From Acidobacteria bacterium UBA2161 (GTDB taxonomy: Bacteria > Acidobacteriota > Vicinamibacteria > Vicinamibacterales > UBA823), in the NCBI GenBank assembly GCA_002328835.1, contig DCWN01000030.1:1-46358 (forward strand): a stretch of DNA of 46,358 bases. The letters are read 5' to 3'. The position numbers were made by a program, and so were the translations under genes. Each line of letters begins with the position of its first letter. Position 1 is the first letter of the stretch. Shown here piece by piece: positions 34,061-41,535 of this stretch. The notes beneath the pieces were generated by a model. It did not search any database. It saw only the letters and a list, made by a program, of their open reading frames with translations, and was not told the DNA's origin.

Positions 34061-35467
34061 ATGGTGAACCTCTCGCGGATGCATCGCCTGACGTACGCGA
34101 TCATCGCCGCATGCCTCCTCGCCAAGTGGCCGCTTCACGCGCACGTCAAGTGGTTCAGTGAGTTCGACTTCGGCGACCGGCCGCTGACGCTGGCCAAAGC
34201 GGTCACGCCGACGTTCATCGCCCTCGCCGGCCTGAGCATGGCCACGATCGGGCTGTTCGTCTATCTCGACCGCCATCTGGCGACCTCGCCCTGGTACACC
34301 AGGATCAGCCAGTGGCTGGCCGCGCGCCGCGTCCACAGCGTGCTGGTGATGCGGATCGGCCTCGGCGCCACGCTACTGCTCTCATGGCAGGCGGGCACCT
34401 TGTTCGTGCCGGAACTTGCCGTCAGCGACTGGGTCGGCTGGGTGCAGTTTCTGGTCGCGCTGCTCCTGATCTTCGAAGCGGCGGTTCCGGCCGCTGGAAT
34501 CATCGTCATCGCGTTGTTCGTGGTCGGCCTGACCCAGTACGGGACGTTCCACATGCTCGACTACACCTTCTTCACCGGTGTGGGGTGCTACCTCGCGGTC
34601 AGCCGCTCCAACGACCCAGCCTTGCGGAGTTCGGGTGTTCCGGCGCTGTATACGACACTCGGGTTCTCCCTCTGCTGGGCCGCGCTCGAAAAAATCATCT
34701 ATCCCCAGTGGAGCAGCTACCTGCTCGACGTGCACCCGCAGTTGACGCTCGGACTGGAACCGAACTTCTTCCTGATCAGCGCCGCGTTCGTCGAGATGAG
34801 CCTCGGATACTTGCTGATCATCCGTCTTCTGCAGCGCCCCCTGGCCCTGATAATCACACTCGTCTTCTTCCTGACGACCATGGTGTTCGGGAAGACCGAG
34901 GTCATCGGGCACACCATCATTCATGCAGCGTTGATCGTCTTCCTGCTCGAAGGGCCTGGAGAGCGCTACCGAGCACCACTCGCGTTTCTCGAACGGATTC
35001 GTCTCCGAACCGCCTTTGCGGCCGTCAGCTTCGCATTCCTGCTCGTGATCCTGATCGTCCCCTACGTCTACATCGCCCAGCGCACCTACAGCGCCAACCT
35101 CTTAGCGGCGGGCCCGGCCGCTTCGGGCGAGCCCCGCATCTTCTTCGTCGAGCCGCAGGACGGAGTGACCGTCGAAAGCCCCGTCGCATTCCGCTTCGGC
35201 TCCGAGAACTTCACGATTGCCGCGCTGGGCGACAGCGGTCGGGCAGGCGCGGGACATTACCAACTGGGCGTCGACACGGATTGTCTCCCCCCCGGCGTGA
35301 TCATCCCAGAGGGCCAGCCCTGGATCCATTTTCCCGACGCGACCTCGGAAATCGTCGTGCAGCTCGAGCCGGGCCCTCATCGGTTCTGCCTTCAGCCCGG
35401 TGATGACGAGCATCGAACCCTCCCCGGAGAGCAGATGTCGGCCGTCATCCAGATCACGGTGAAGTGA
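34061..35467 (+). CDS. DoxX-like membrane protein with C-terminal DUF4399 domain
   Basis: 468 residues. Roughly ten membrane segments in residues 8-345 with a DoxX-like arrangement (RIGLGATLLLSWQAG, the Trp/Leu-rich loops, a helix with EVIGHTIIHAALIVFLLEG). The last ~115 residues form a DUF4399-like domain outside the membrane: RIFFVEPQDGVTVESPVAFRFGS, then GAGHYQLGVDTD, and GPHRFCLQPGDDEH; family members carry the related GTGHHHL motif with candidate metal ligands. Transcribed away from the AOR cassette, sharing the palindromic operator, so linked function in redox or sulfur chemistry is plausible. No clear Shine-Dalgarno for ATG 34061; ATG 34079 is an alternative. Confidence 0.7.
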   Translation: MVNLSRMHRLTYAIIAACLLAKWPLHAHVKWFSEFDFGDRPLTLAKAVTPTFIALAGLSMATIGLFVYLDRHLATSPWYTRISQWLAARRVHSVLVMRIGLGATLLLSWQAGTLFVPELAVSDWVGWVQFLVALLLIFEAAVPAAGIIVIALFVVGLTQYGTFHMLDYTFFTGVGCYLAVSRSNDPALRSSGVPALYTTLGFSLCWAALEKIIYPQWSSYLLDVHPQLTLGLEPNFFLISAAFVEMSLGYLLIIRLLQRPLALIITLVFFLTTMVFGKTEVIGHTIIHAALIVFLLEGPGERYRAPLAFLERIRLRTAFAAVSFAFLLVILIVPYVYIAQRTYSANLLAAGPAASGEPRIFFVEPQDGVTVESPVAFRFGSENFTIAALGDSGRAGAGHYQLGVDTDCLPPGVIIPEGQPWIHFPDATSEIVVQLEPGPHRFCLQPGDDEHRTLPGEQMSAVIQITVK

Positions 35468-35482
35468 GCTCGCCTGCGCTGC

Positions 35483-35496
35483 CGGGCCGCCGCCCG
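35483..35496. terminator. Short GC hairpin between convergent genes
   Basis: CGGGC and GCCCG separated by CGCC form a 5-bp stem in the 36-base gap between the DoxX-like gene and the outer-membrane gene, whose ends face one another. No U-run follows, so terminator activity is only a guess. Confidence 0.25.
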
Positions 35497-35503
35497 ACGC
35501 CGC

Positions 35504-36847
35504 TCAGAACTGGAATCCGGCCGAGAGGTGCAGGTGGGTACCGTCGTCGAAACCCTTGGCCACGTCGAGCTTCAGCTGAAAGACCGTCGCAATGAAGAAG
35601 AGTCCGGCACCAACGCCCTGGTGGAAGCGGGTCTTCCTCAGCTTCTGGCCGACGTCGTACGCCGCACCCGTGTCATAGAACACGGTCACGCCGGCGTTTC
35701 CGACGTTCATCGGCGACGTGAGCGGCAGGCGAAGCTCAGCCGATGCGACGGCGAGGTTGTCGCCGACGAACTGGCCGAAGGAGTAGCCGCGCACCGTCGG
35801 GCCACCGCCCAGCAGCGGTTGCTCGTAGGCGGGCAGCGCCTGGTCGGCACCCTCGTACAATCCTCGAATCGACAGGACCGCCTGACCGAAGGCCCCCTTG
35901 TAGCCGCGCAGATCGACCCGGGTTCGACCGACCACTCCGCCCGACTCGGCGACGTCGAGCCACGTCCGCGCCACTTCGGCGAAGACGGCATCGCGCGGGA
36001 ACGTTGGGTCGTGGCGAGTGTCGACCGCGAGGCGCACGGCGTAGGTCGCGAACCGATCAGGCGACTGATCGAATTCGATGTCGGTCCACCGCGCGTCTCC
36101 GCCGACGCGCACGCCGCTCGCGACCTCGACGTCGACGCCCGCCCACACCTCGACCCGGCGATCGTCGACCTCGAAGTGGGGGTGCTCTCGACTGGTGACG
36201 CCTCCGCCGGCCCGCAGCTGCCCGGGTGAGCCGCGATCGAACTCCTGGTTCAGCTCGACTGCCGCGCGCTTGGTGCCGCCCCAGGTCAGCGGCATCGAGA
36301 GCTGCTCGCCCACGCCAAACAGGTCGAGCGTGCTGGCCCGAACGCCGTAGGTGAAGCCGTAGCCCTCGGCGTACGAGAGCACCGGCATGAACAGCGACTT
36401 CTGGGCCAGCACCTGTCCGGTCCGGCGCAGCAGATTGCCGGTCGGCTCTGCCGCACGCTCGCGGACCACGAGAATCAACGCGACGTCCTGAGTCGCCGTG
36501 AACGATCGGTAGCGCTTGCGGACCTCGACGTCGTCGAAGCGACCGCTCTGCCTGAGACGTCCCTCGATCGACTCGATCGCGCCCGGCGCGAGCGGATCGC
36601 CCAGCGCGATCTCGGCCAGCCGGATCACGTCGCCGTCGGGTATCGAGTAGTTGCCGTGGACTCGCACCTCGACAACCACCTCGGGTGATGCGAGCGGTGC
36701 GGCCTGGGGTGGGGTGGCCGCCTGACCATGAACGGACACGGCGGCAGTCCCAAGGCATGCCATCCCGAACGCCCAGGCCAGCAGGCTGCGGCCGGCGGCT
36801 CGCGGGAGGCTACTGCCCGGGAGGCCGGAACGACCGGATCGTGGCAC
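35504..36847 (-). CDS. BamA/TamA-like outer membrane protein with one POTRA
   Basis: 447 residues. Signal peptide (SLLAWAFGMACLGTAAVSVHGQ), one POTRA-like unit (VVEVRVHGNYSIPDGDVI ... FDDVEVRKRY), then a beta-barrel of the D15/Omp85 class. Barrel signs: GGGPTVRGYSFGQFVGDN with the VRGY box of Omp85 proteins, alternating aromatic strands, and a C-terminal LSAGFQF with terminal Phe, as required for BAM insertion. It is shorter than BamA (five POTRAs), closer to TamA- or patatin-type single-POTRA forms. Starts with GTG inside the upstream gene (overlap 38 bases), so the two are coupled. Confidence 0.85.
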   Translation of the reverse strand: MPRSGRSGLPGSSLPRAAGRSLLAWAFGMACLGTAAVSVHGQAATPPQAAPLASPEVVVEVRVHGNYSIPDGDVIRLAEIALGDPLAPGAIESIEGRLRQSGRFDDVEVRKRYRSFTATQDVALILVVRERAAEPTGNLLRRTGQVLAQKSLFMPVLSYAEGYGFTYGVRASTLDLFGVGEQLSMPLTWGGTKRAAVELNQEFDRGSPGQLRAGGGVTSREHPHFEVDDRRVEVWAGVDVEVASGVRVGGDARWTDIEFDQSPDRFATYAVRLAVDTRHDPTFPRDAVFAEVARTWLDVAESGGVVGRTRVDLRGYKGAFGQAVLSIRGLYEGADQALPAYEQPLLGGGPTVRGYSFGQFVGDNLAVASAELRLPLTSPMNVGNAGVTVFYDTGAAYDVGQKLRKTRFHQGVGAGLFFIATVFQLKLDVAKGFDDGTHLHLSAGFQF

Positions 36848-37751
36848 TGACCTCGGCCTCCTTATAGTTCGAGAAGGCCCGTGTGTAGGCCATCTGAAGC
36901 GAACCGTAGGCGGACGTCACGCGACCGCGCATCGTGATTCCCTCAGGTAGCCAGATGCCGTCGAACGGCTGGCTCATGGCCATCGACGCCCGCATTTCGT
37001 CGACCCGCACCAACCATCGGAGCGGCAAGAAGTCGAATCCGACGTTCTCGAAGGCGAACCGTACGATCTGCGCCTCTTCGGGATCGACCCACATCGTCAC
37101 GAGCGACGTCTTGCCGAACTTGTGCTCCATCTCCCGCTCGTACTGCTCGTCCTCATCGTCGACGGGCGCGTCGGAGCCCTCGTCCGATTCCTCGTCCGAG
37201 AACAACCGCGTCGGGTAGTACTCGATGCGGAACACTTCGTGCCCGTCCAGCACCTCCCGGCCCGCAAAGTAGTAGTTACCCGGCTCGAACGTGAAGTCGA
37301 AGAAGTTGGCCTCGGAGATCAGCCTCGGCTCGACCGCTTCCACGTCCTCGTCGCCCTTCGCCTGGGCCTCTTCTGCCCGCGTGTAGCGTCGTTGCTCGTC
37401 GCGCAGCCACTCCGCTTCGTACTCTTCCCGCTCGACACCGTCGATCGTGACGCCGTCGTAGCGCTGCGGGCTGCGGATCAAGAAGCCGTCGCGGATGTAC
37501 CAGGTGAACTCGCGGTCGAACCCGTACAGGTTCACGGCGCCAGGCCCCTCCAGCGTCAGGGTCTCGCGCTCGTCGAGAATGTAGTCGTGCAGCGTGAGCC
37601 AGTTCTCGGCCCGCGACTCCAGCGCGCGCGCCATGAGCGCGTCGACCTCGCCCTGCTCGACGCCGGGGAAGGGCGTCGATGCCGCGGGCGTCAGGATGAG
37701 CAACTGGATGCAGGCAACGATTGAGAAGAAGATGGCGGCGGATCTCGACAT
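36810..37751 (-). CDS. Exported protein of unknown function (LolA-like pattern)
   Basis: 313 residues with a signal peptide (AIFFSIVACIQLLILTPAAS). The mature part has the alternating-strand arrangement seen in outer-membrane lipoprotein-sorting proteins (FTFEPGNYYFAGREVLDGHEVFRIEYYP, TMWVDPEEAQIVRFAFEN, DEMRASMAMSQPFDGIWLPEGITMRG), with an acidic Asp/Glu insert at about 200. I do not recognise a family securely. It overlaps the Omp85-like gene, which suggests joint action at the outer membrane. Confidence 0.65.
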   Translation of the reverse strand: MSRSAAIFFSIVACIQLLILTPAASTPFPGVEQGEVDALMARALESRAENWLTLHDYILDERETLTLEGPGAVNLYGFDREFTWYIRDGFLIRSPQRYDGVTIDGVEREEYEAEWLRDEQRRYTRAEEAQAKGDEDVEAVEPRLISEANFFDFTFEPGNYYFAGREVLDGHEVFRIEYYPTRLFSDEESDEGSDAPVDDEDEQYEREMEHKFGKTSLVTMWVDPEEAQIVRFAFENVGFDFLPLRWLVRVDEMRASMAMSQPFDGIWLPEGITMRGRVTSAYGSLQMAYTRAFSNYKEAEVSATIRSFRPPGQ

Positions 37752-37842
37752 GCGCTATTCGCCCCTCAGCGTGAGCCGGAGTTGCACTCAGAGATACGTC
37801 GGCTCCGACGAAAGGTTCCCCCGCGACTGACGGAGTGCCGGC

Positions 37843-38811
37843 TCAGAAAGAAATCACCAGGGCGGTTCGGAAGACGGTATCCAAGCTGTCCTTACGCGCG
37901 TTGGCCGATCCGAGCACGAGGGTGGCCCCACCCGACGCCACGGTCTGGTACAGCTCGTCGCCGGTGCCGGGGATGCCGTCCGGGTCCAGCAGTTCGGCAT
38001 GCGCGATGACGTCGAGGCCGGTCTCGAGTGCCGGCTCGTTCTCGTAGAGCAACTGGAGGCTGACCTTGAGCGACAGGTTGTCGGTTATCGACACGGTGAC
38101 GGCGTTGGTCGTGTTGAACGAGTAGTCAGACGCATTGGCGACGTTGATGTTCGTCGTGAAGTCACTCTCGAAGACCGTCACAGCGCCCAGCCGCTCCAGG
38201 TAGTCCAGCCCGAGCCGCGCGCCGCCAAACCGGCGGACCTTCTCGGGATCGGGCGCCTCTTCTTCGCGATCGGTGAAGCTGAACCCGTAGCTCGTCGAGA
38301 ACTGACGGTCGTCCGTGTCGCTCCAGGAGTTCCCGACACCGGCGAAGGCGATGTACCGGTGGAGGAGCCCGGCATCCTCGTTGCGATCCCAACTCGCGCC
38401 GGCGTTCCAGAAGAACTGCTCGTTGATGTCCTTGTCGTACTTGCCGCCAGCGAGATAGTTGGCCACATCCGGCGTCGGAGCGGGCTTGATGAACTGAAAG
38501 GTGCGGTCGTCAGGGGTGGCGCCCACGGGGAACACGAACCCGGGGTCGACCAGAAAGAACCGGTCGTCCGACGTGTCCGAGCGGACCGACGTGACGTCGA
38601 CCTGGAGGCGCGCGTCTGCCCAGACGTACCGCAACCGGTTCGCGAACCCGAGCGTGCGCGCCGCCGAGTTTCCGTCGGTCTGCACGTAGCTCAGATCGGT
38701 CGCGTTGGACCACCCCAGGTCACGTTCCTCTTCGTCCGCCGGCTGCGCGAACCCCACTCCGGCCCCGATCCACAGCACGCAGGCACACACCACTCCGCTA
38801 CGCAGCATCAT
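37843..38811 (-). CDS. DUF481 (YdiY-like) outer membrane barrel protein
   Basis: 322 residues. Signal peptide ending GVGFAQ. The mature part starts WSNATDLSYVQTDGNSAARTLGF, the typical first strand pair of DUF481 proteins (G-N-(S/T) turn), and goes on through ~14 amphipathic strands to the C-terminal FRTALVISF ending in Phe. Related YdiY proteins respond to salt or acid; none of that can be read here. Start ATG 38811 has GGAAGGAG upstream. It is first in a minus-strand run with the two genes downstream (91-base gap), perhaps not one operon. Confidence 0.85.
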   Translation of the reverse strand: MMLRSGVVCACVLWIGAGVGFAQPADEEERDLGWSNATDLSYVQTDGNSAARTLGFANRLRYVWADARLQVDVTSVRSDTSDDRFFLVDPGFVFPVGATPDDRTFQFIKPAPTPDVANYLAGGKYDKDINEQFFWNAGASWDRNEDAGLLHRYIAFAGVGNSWSDTDDRQFSTSYGFSFTDREEEAPDPEKVRRFGGARLGLDYLERLGAVTVFESDFTTNINVANASDYSFNTTNAVTVSITDNLSLKVSLQLLYENEPALETGLDVIAHAELLDPDGIPGTGDELYQTVASGGATLVLGSANARKDSLDTVFRTALVISF

Positions 38812-38902
38812 CCGCTCTAACTCCTTCCAGATTGAGAAGTGATGACCATCCTTTCCGAATTTATGGACCCGGGCCTAGAGAAATCGCTACAATGCGCGGG
38901 GA

Positions 38903-39205
38903 ATGTCGCCAGTGGATGAGCGTCCGTCGCAGACAATTCGGGAACTGCCGGAGATCACGGCGGCGACCGACACCCGGGACTACCTGTCACATGCCGCAGC
39001 GCTCGCGCGGCAGCACGCCGACTACAAACTGATCATCGACGTCGACGCGTATCTCCAGGAAGCGCAGTTCTTTCCCGAGATCATCGACCTGCTCGAGAAC
39101 GACGTCCTCAAGCAGACCGCCCAGGCGATGCTCAAGGGCGTGACGATGCCGCTCGGCAACCGCTCCCTGAGACACCGCAGAGGATTGAACGATGCGAGTC
39201 ATTGA
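38903..39205 (+). CDS. Small protein; possible degenerate amidohydrolase N-terminus
   Basis: 100 residues. The central part DYKLIIDVDAYLQEAQFFPE is like the first strand and metal loop of amidohydrolase-2 enzymes (LIIDVDAHLxEP), but the metal-binding His is replaced by Tyr and the rest of the barrel is missing. A helical segment follows (IIDLLENDVLKQTAQAMLKG). It overlaps the start of the LigJ-like gene by 14 bases, so the two would be co-translated. Either a dead leftover of a tandem amidohydrolase or a small companion protein; the sequence does not decide. Confidence 0.45.
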   Translation: MSPVDERPSQTIRELPEITAATDTRDYLSHAAALARQHADYKLIIDVDAYLQEAQFFPEIIDLLENDVLKQTAQAMLKGVTMPLGNRSLRHRRGLNDASH

Positions 39206-40199
39206 TACACACGCTCATGTCACGGCGCCGCAGGAACTCTACGCCTACAAGGCGAGCCTGCTCTCGCACCGCGGCGCGCACGGACGCGGCCGTCTGGGCA
39301 TCACCGACGATCAGATCGTGGCGGCGCTCAACACCCCGACCTTCAACACCGTGTCCCACCTCGAACAGTTGAAGGAGGTCGGGACGGACATGCAGCTCGT
39401 CTCGCCCCGCCCGTACACGATGATGCACAGCGAGAAGCCAGAGAAGCTGGTGCGCTGGTACATCGAGGCGGTGAACAACGTCATCCACCGGCAGTGCGAG
39501 CTGTTCCCGGAGATCTTCCGCGGCGTCGCCGGCTTGCCCCAGAACATGGGCGTCAACCCCGAGAACTCGATCGAGGAGCTGGAACGCTGCGTCAAGGAAC
39601 TGGGCTTCGTCGGCTGTCTGCTGAACCCCGATCCGAACGAGGGCCAGGGTGAGCCGCCACCGGGCCTGGGCGAGGATTACTGGTATCCGATCTACGAGAA
39701 GCTCGTCGAACTGGACATCCCGGCCCTCGTGCACTCCGCGAGCTGCCGGTCGCCCCGAGAGCCCTACTCGCTGCACTTCATCAACGAGGAAAGCATCGCG
39801 ATCGTCTCTCTGCTCAGCTCGAGCGTGTTCAAGGACTTCCCGAAGCTGAAGATCATCATCTCCCACGGCGGCGGTGCCATTCCATATCAGATCGGCCGCT
39901 ACCGTGCGATGTGGTCGCGTCGGAAGCAGGGCGCGTTCGAGGACATCCTGAAGCAGCTCTACTTCGACACCTGCCTCTACACCCAAGAATCGCTGGACCT
40001 CCTGTTCAAGTGGGTCGGGCCGGAGCGCTGCATGTTCGGATCGGAGAAGCCGGGTATCGGCACGGCGAAGGACCCGAAGACCGGCGAGTGGATCGACGAC
40101 GTCAAGAAGAAGATCGACGCGATCGACTGGCTGAGCGACGCCGACCGCGCCCGAATCTACGAAGGCACGGCGACCGAGGTGTACAAGCTCACGTTCTAG
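39192..40199 (+). CDS. Amidohydrolase, LigJ (4-oxalomesaconate hydratase)-like
   Basis: 335 residues, amidohydrolase-2 TIM barrel. N-terminal metal site VIDTHAHVTAP (His7, His9), a second site near VHSAS, the conserved SHGGGAIPYQIGRYRAMW, and FGSEKPGIGTAKDPKTGEW near the end. The last motif and the tail (DAIDWLSDADRARIYEGTA) closely resemble LigJ, the 4-oxalomesaconate hydratase of the protocatechuate 4,5-cleavage and gallate routes. Other Lig genes are not present in the window, so a related decarboxylase/hydratase role is also possible. ATG 39192 follows GAGGA at good distance. Confidence 0.82.
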   Translation: MRVIDTHAHVTAPQELYAYKASLLSHRGAHGRGRLGITDDQIVAALNTPTFNTVSHLEQLKEVGTDMQLVSPRPYTMMHSEKPEKLVRWYIEAVNNVIHRQCELFPEIFRGVAGLPQNMGVNPENSIEELERCVKELGFVGCLLNPDPNEGQGEPPPGLGEDYWYPIYEKLVELDIPALVHSASCRSPREPYSLHFINEESIAIVSLLSSSVFKDFPKLKIIISHGGGAIPYQIGRYRAMWSRRKQGAFEDILKQLYFDTCLYTQESLDLLFKWVGPERCMFGSEKPGIGTAKDPKTGEWIDDVKKKIDAIDWLSDADRARIYEGTATEVYKLTF

Positions 40200-40287
40200 G
40201 AACGAAGCAGTGACGCTGCTCGGCGTCAGGGCGACCTAGCGCGAGCGGGTGGCCGAACTGGCGAGAGGCCTGCCGGACGCCCCGGCG

Positions 40288-40311
40288 GGCGCCCCAGCCT
40301 GGGCGGGCGCC
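40288..40311. terminator. GC-rich hairpin between convergent genes
   Basis: GGCGCCC and GGGCGCC with a 10-base loop form a 7-bp stem in the gap between the LigJ-like gene and the Fe-S protein gene, whose 3' ends meet here. No T-run follows. It may act as a weak bidirectional terminator. Confidence 0.35.
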
Positions 40312-40321
40312 AACACGAATC

Positions 40322-41308
40322 TCAGCGGTCCGTCGAGCTGACCTCGCCGTCACCGTCCCCGCCGTCACCGTCGAGGTTGGTGTATTCCTCACCCGTCCTC
40401 TGCTCTATCAGCCGCACCATCCCCTTCGCATCCTTGACCTGGCGAATGTCGGCGGCCACCTTCTGAAACTCGGCCTTCAACCGGCCGCGCGCGTTCAGCG
40501 GGCAGACCATCAGACAGATCTTGCAGCCGTACATCTTGTAGAACCACGGCAGGCAGGCCGGCGCATCGACGTGCCAGCGCAGTACGCCGTTGGCCTCCTT
40601 CTTCTCAGGCTTGATCGCGTCGCCTGGGCAGAACCGGGTGCAGATGTTGCACGACGCGCACACGTCCTCGATGCCGTGGTCCTTCGGTCCGTCGATCGTC
40701 AACGGTAGGTCGGTCGAGGCCGCGACCAGCCGGAAGGACGACCCCAGCTCGGGCGAGATGAGCGACCCATGCTTGCCGAGCTCGCCGAGACCGGCCAGAT
40801 AGCCGTAGGCCGGTAGCGGGATGTCGCCCATGTTCGGCTGCGCGCACGCACTGTAGCCGTACGACCCGATCTGCTGCGCGAGGCGCACCGCCATGTCGTC
40901 GAGCGTGTAGTAGACGCGGTGCACCTCGCCCTGCGAGCGAGGACCGACGTCGATCAAGCAGTCGTACTTCATGGACATCCCGAAGACGATCACGAACCGA
41001 TGGTCGCGTTCGGGCGCGTCGGTGAACAGCAAGCGTGAATCGTAGGCGGCGATCCCCACCACGTCCGCACCCATCTCCTTCACGAGCGCCTTGACGTCGG
41101 TGGTCATTGCCTCGACGTCGTCGATCTCGGTCCGCGTCTCGTTGACCAGCGCTTCCCGAGCCGGCGCCAGAACGAACCGACGGAGGAAAATCTGCCGTCT
41201 CGCCGACGCGGGCATCCGGCGCCTGAACATCTGACCGCGGCTGGTGGCCCCCATATCTCGCTGGGTGCGAGTCGGCCGCTGCGCGCGCTCGAGATTGATC
41301 TGTGCCAT
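40322..41308 (-). CDS. Reductive-dehalogenase/QueG-like Fe-S protein
   Basis: 328 residues. The C-terminal half has the RdhA/QueG pattern: SYGYSACAQPNM, IPLPAYGYLAGLGELGKHGSLISPELGSS (loop over the corrinoid in solved members), the first [4Fe-4S] site CASCNICTRFCP (Cys217, 220, 223, 227) and a second site CKICLMVCP (Cys262, 265, 269, with Cys252). The N-terminus is basic with RR pairs but has no clear Tat motif. QueG reduces epoxyqueuosine; RdhA removes halogen. The VFGMSMKYDCL..GPRS segment favours an RdhA-like reductase. Start ATG 41308 follows GGGGGAGA. An Asp/Gly-rich tail (DGDGGDGDG) is unusual. Confidence 0.75.
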   Translation of the reverse strand: MAQINLERAQRPTRTQRDMGATSRGQMFRRRMPASARRQIFLRRFVLAPAREALVNETRTEIDDVEAMTTDVKALVKEMGADVVGIAAYDSRLLFTDAPERDHRFVIVFGMSMKYDCLIDVGPRSQGEVHRVYYTLDDMAVRLAQQIGSYGYSACAQPNMGDIPLPAYGYLAGLGELGKHGSLISPELGSSFRLVAASTDLPLTIDGPKDHGIEDVCASCNICTRFCPGDAIKPEKKEANGVLRWHVDAPACLPWFYKMYGCKICLMVCPLNARGRLKAEFQKVAADIRQVKDAKGMVRLIEQRTGEEYTNLDGDGGDGDGEVSSTDR

Positions 41309-41335
41309 CGTTCTCCCCCTGCCCCGGATCCGTCG

Positions 41336-41422
41336 TCAGAAGCGCACGAGCCGCGTGGCCGTGCCGCCCCGCCGGTCGCACACCGCCTTCGAACCGAGGT
41401 GATGCTGCCAGTCGACGATCAT
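41336..41422 (-). pseudogene. Amidohydrolase N-terminal scrap (28 aa)
   Basis: A short minus-strand frame starts at ATG 41422 with GGAGATGAAGCG before it and reads MIVDWQHHLGSKAVCDRRGG before stopping at 41336. MIVD-(F/W/C)-QHH is the usual beginning of LigJ/ACMSD-type amidohydrolases (first metal-binding HxH region). The rest of the gene is absent. It precedes the Fe-S reductase gene on the same strand. Could also be a small ORF that merely resembles the family. Confidence 0.35.
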
Positions 41423-41535
41423 CGCTTCATCTCCATGCGAACCTGCCCGGCTCGACCTCCCTGTTGGCCGCGCCACACACTGGCGCCGCCCCGCGCGAGG
41501 CGTTACGATCAAGGGTTGTTCGTTAAGGGCTGACC

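Noticed and set aside
37797..37810. CGTCGG/CCGACG inverted repeat as terminator of the DUF481 gene
   Set aside because: The arms leave only a 2-base loop (or a 4-bp stem with a longer loop), too weak to call.
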